64,000 nt of DNA from an uncultured Gammaproteobacteria bacterium. Lineage in GTDB: Bacteria > Pseudomonadota > Gammaproteobacteria > Arenicellales > JAANXG01. A program made the position numbers and the translations under genes. The first letter of the stretch is position 1; every line of letters starts with the position of its first letter. The stretch spans positions 1 to 64,000 of the forward strand of contig CAMYNL010000001.1 in assembly GCA_947259705.1 (NCBI GenBank), in the 5' to 3' direction. The notes beneath the pieces are model-generated. The model did no database searches, had not been told where the DNA came from, and saw nothing but the letters and a program-made list of their open reading frames with translations. Shown here in pieces: positions 62,250-64,000 of the stretch.

Positions 62250-62399
62250 GTTCTGTCGCGGGGTACGTCGAGGGCGCGGATTATAACCTGACGCCGGCGG
62301 CCGCCGTTACCGGCGAACGCCGCGGGCCCGGCAGGGTTGGCGATGACACCGCGCGCGGGCTGAAACCGTTAGACACGGGAGCGATTTTTCGATAAGGTT

Positions 62400-62497
62400 G
62401 GTTGAGCGACGGGGCTACCATGCCCAAGTCACCGAGGAGGAGCAGGCGTTCACGCCTGACGTTACGATCAAAAGGGCTCCAATTGGAGCCCTTTTGT
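62400..62497 (+). ncRNA. Candidate small RNA or leader ending in a strong terminator
   Basis: Between the divergent glyQ and the decayed sulfur-transfer gene is a stretch without a protein frame. It has a six-base-pair hairpin CAGGCG-TTCA-CGCCTG (62443-62458) and then the strong terminator hairpin listed next. No known RNA family was recognised, and the 5' end is a guess from a weak promoter-like TTAGAC...TAAGGT spacing. An attenuated leader of the former downstream gene is an equal possibility. The remaining bases from 62250 to 62400 hold nothing recognisable. Confidence 0.3.
62470..62495. terminator. Perfect 26-base palindromic terminator
   Basis: Eleven-base arms AAAAGGGCTCC and GGAGCCCTTTT around AATT form a perfect palindrome. 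It works as an intrinsic terminator in either direction because each arm ends in an A/T run, and on the plus strand the sequence TTTTGTTTGTTGG continues it. It sits between two divergent units, which implies a transcript ending here that is not a recognised gene. Confidence 0.8.
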
Positions 62498-62549
62498 TTG
62501 TTGGCCCCGAGTCGCGCAGCACTGACCACCTCCATGGCCAACGCCCCGC

Positions 62550-63331
62550 AAAGTCATTGCGCTGATCTTCGGCGGTCTTGACTCCAGGCTGGCCGTACGC
62601 CTGCTGCTGTCCCGGGACCTCCGTGTCTAGGGACTCCATTTCTGCACCGGTTTCCGCATGGAGGTTCATACCAGGCGATTCGCCGCGGCAAGCAGGCGAT
62701 CCCGCCTTGGAACAATGCCCTGTGGGTGGCGGAGCAACTCAGCATCAGACTCCACGTCGCGGAGGTGTTCGAAGATTACATACCGGCCGTAATGCCGCGC
62801 CGTCACGGCTACGGCGCGAATGTGAACCCCTGCCTGGACTGCAAATCACTCATTGTCGCGAGGGCGCGCGCATGGATAGCGGAACACGGCGACGACTTCA
62901 TCTTTATCGGCGAGATGGTGGACGGGGAAGGCAAATCACAATCCGGCAAGAAGCTCCAGGACCTGTGTCGCACTCAGGGCAGCAGGAACTGACACTGCGA
63001 CGACGTCAAGTTGCGGAAGGCGCGCCGTCACCTGCGTCCGCGATCCCACATCAAGAGGATAGTCGCCCGCGATGCCGGTGAGGACCGCTTCCTACGGGAA
63101 TAGCGGCGTTTGTTGCCACGCCTGCAGGCAGTCAGCCATCCGGGGCCGCTGGCGCTGGTGCAGGGGCAGCCAAACCGGGCCGATCTGCAGCCGGCTGCGC
63201 GCATCACCGTCCGCCATGGCCACGGTCGAACTGCACCGTTGGTGCACATCGAGGCGGTGCGGGGCGATCATGAGGACGTCTTCTAAGGTGTGTCCACTCG
63301 GCGCTGGCGAGATGCCGCGCGGCTGGATTGA
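62550..63331 (+). pseudogene. Decayed MnmA/ThiI-like ATP-pyrophosphatase (tRNA thiolation-type) gene
   Basis: Fragments of one family remain in order. Lys-Val-Ile-Ala-Leu-Ile-Phe-Gly-Gly-Leu-Asp-Ser at 62550 is the PP-loop (normally SGGLDS). It is followed by an in-frame TAG at 62628 and then GLHFCTGF. After a shift to another frame come RRGKQAIPPWNNALWVAEQL, PRHGYGANVNPCLDCK and HGDDFIFIGEMV. Stops at 62990 (TGA) and 63101 (TAG) interrupt LRKARRHLRPRSHIKRIVARDAGEDRFL and AVSHPGPLALVQG, which resemble the family's C-terminal domain. The SGRSRKPQ/PSGGC segment expected between is missing, so an internal deletion is likely. The match is to the MnmA-like proteins often annotated as thiouridylase, from memory of the family. 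Confidence 0.75.
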
Positions 63332-63584
63332 ACGAGCCGCCAGCTACTGGACGCCCGACACCTTCGGTGCCCGTTGCCGTTGATCCGCACCCAGTCAAGG
63401 ATCGCCGAGCTGGCGGATGGCGATATCCTGGAGGTGATCGCCACCGACCCCGGTAGCCGGCACGATATCCCCGCCAGGCGCCGAATCCACGGTCATGAGG
63501 TACCGCGGCGGACCGGGGACGGGGGAGGTGGGGGCGGTACGCATCATAATCGTGGTGCGAGCACCTAAAGCTGCACAAGACTAG
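63332..63584 (+). pseudogene. Decayed tusA-like sulfur carrier gene
   Basis: The reading frame after the TGA at 63329 gives RQLLDARHLRCPLPLIRTQ, with the TusA sulfur-carrier motif Cys-Pro-x-Pro, then GDILEVIATDPGSRHDIPARRRIHGHEV. No ATG, GTG or TTG start precedes the motif in this frame within the open stretch. After GHEV the frame becomes Gly-rich and non-family. One base shift (GAG at 63525 onward) restores EVGAVRIIIVVRAPKAA, a normal TusA end, stopping at 63582. It therefore has at least one frameshift and a lost start. It followed the thiolase-like gene and was probably in the same operon. Confidence 0.75.
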
Positions 63585-63660
63585 TGCACAGTTGCTGGAC
63601 AATGCCCCAATACAGGGCGTAGGCTTTCAAGTTTGCACTTAAACAGTTCACCACCCCGGG
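63572..63660 (+). promoter_or_regulatory. Two NtrC-like enhancer sites upstream of glnA
   Basis: TGCAC-N7-GTGCA (63572-63588) is a full palindrome matching the NtrC consensus arms, and TGCAC-N7-GTTCA (63644-63660) has one mismatch. They are 72 bases apart, roughly seven helical turns, and 22 to 110 bases upstream of the sigma-54 promoter. Confidence 0.65.
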
Positions 63661-63681
63661 CAGTTGTGCGCTTCCTCAGGA

Positions 63682-63697
63682 TGGCACGCTTTCTGCT
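63682..63697 (+). promoter_or_regulatory. Sigma-54 promoter of glnA
   Basis: TGGCACGCTTTCTGCT matches the -24/-12 consensus TGGCAC-N5-TTGCW. GG at 63683-63684 and GC at 63695-63696 are spaced by exactly ten bases. Transcription should begin near 63708, about 75 bases before the glnA ATG. This is the expected nitrogen-regulated promoter. Confidence 0.85.
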
Positions 63698-63781
63698 ACG
63701 AAATAGCTACACGTATCTAGGGGCGGTCGACTTGGGCCGCGTTTGAAACACCCAAACTCCGAGTAAAGGGGGAATTGAAAG

Positions 63782-64000
63782 ATGTCCGCTGCTGACGTTT
63801 TAAAGAAGATAAAGGACGATAACATCAAGTTCGTCGACTTCCGCTTCACCGATACCAAGGGCAAGGAACAGCACGTGACCGTCCCGGCGGCCAAGATCGA
63901 TGAATCCTTTTTCGAGGGGGGAAAGATGTTCGACGGTTCCTCCATCGCCGGCTGGAAGGGGATCAATGAATCCGACATGATCTTGCTGCCCGAGGCAGAG
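63782..64000 (+). CDS. glnA: Glutamine synthetase type I, partial (5' end)
   Basis: The first 73 codons of GlnA are present, cut by the window end. [34 protein letters not shown] is the standard N-terminus of proteobacterial GSI-beta enzymes, and [17 protein letters not shown] carries the conserved beta-grasp sequence. GS makes glutamine from glutamate and ammonia and is the entry point of nitrogen. AAGGGGGA lies about nine bases before the ATG. Regulation by NtrC and sigma-54 is indicated by the upstream sites. Confidence 0.97.
   Translation, partial: MSAADVLKKIKDDNIKFVDFRFTDTKGKEQHVTVPAAKIDESFFEGGKMFDGSSIAGWKGINESDMILLPEAE

Noticed and set aside
1-64000. CRISPR arrays, insertion sequences, rRNA and tRNA genes
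   Set aside because: No regularly spaced repeats, transposase domains, terminal inverted repeats or cloverleaf-like segments were recognised on reading. A tRNA or IS scan would settle this.

Overview
The window is a high-GC chromosomal segment from a gammaproteobacterium. Several features point towards a Chromatiales-like lineage: a class III PHA synthase (PhaC plus PhaE), bacterial-type GlyQ/GlyS, SfsA, YbbA/YbbP-TesA, PdxA-KsgA and a sigma-54/NtrC-type glnA promoter. PlsC-GmhB-GlyS-GlyQ and PdxA-KsgA are neighbourhoods I associate with the origin-proximal half of Pseudomonas-type chromosomes. Taxonomy is inferred from gene content only.

Layout. 1-3.7 kb is gene-poor, more AT-rich DNA with two exported proteins: a SUMF1/FGE-fold protein without the catalytic cysteine motif and a PEP-CTERM protein. 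3.7-12.5 kb holds a small cysteine-bearing lipoprotein, YbbP and YbbA divergent from TesA, then a translationally coupled set (glucan-phosphatase-like DSP, NodI/NodJ-like ABC exporter, exported MhpD-fold protein), SfsA and a DsbA-fold protein. 12.6-17.8 kb holds an EEP-family hydrolase and an Att-type ABC operon (ATPase, FtsX permease, AttH/CrtC-like lipoprotein). 17.8-27.7 kb holds PckA, a methyltransferase with a lysine-rich N-terminus, a Nudix hydrolase, a fructosamine-kinase-family protein, a DnaA-box cluster, PriA, a PqiA-like protein, ArgS and a SPOR protein. 27.7-30.6 kb is a polyamine operon with two pyruvoyl decarboxylases (SpeD and PvlArgDC), SpeE and a malonyltransferase-like protein.

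30.6-46.1 kb is a carbon-storage block. On the minus strand lie the methylmalonyl-CoA pathway (mutase, carboxylase beta and alpha, MeaB, epimerase), a CoA-ester lyase, and PhaC/PhaE. On the plus strand lie PhaA, PhaB, PhaR, a second PhaB and the phasin PhaP. A shared TGC-NN-CGCA-type sequence recurs upstream of phaE, phaB2 and phaP, overlapping promoter-like elements at the last two, and is the best candidate for a local PhaR regulon. The genes together would interconvert acetyl-CoA, propionyl-CoA and succinyl-CoA and bank the excess as PHA.

46.2-57.9 kb holds a DUF4139 protein, a hybrid histidine kinase divergent from a LuxR-type regulator, an MFS carrier, the FetAB iron exporter, a CDGSH iron-sulfur protein, a YdgA/DUF945 protein, PdxA, KsgA and an unknown exported protein. 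57.8-62.2 kb is PlsC-GmhB-GlyS-GlyQ on the minus strand. 62.3-63.6 kb is decayed: a possible small RNA with a strong terminator, and the remains of an MnmA/ThiI-like sulfur-transfer protein followed by a frameshifted TusA. The window ends in the first 73 codons of glnA, behind a sigma-54 promoter and two NtrC-like sites. No tRNA, rRNA, CRISPR array or insertion sequence was recognised.
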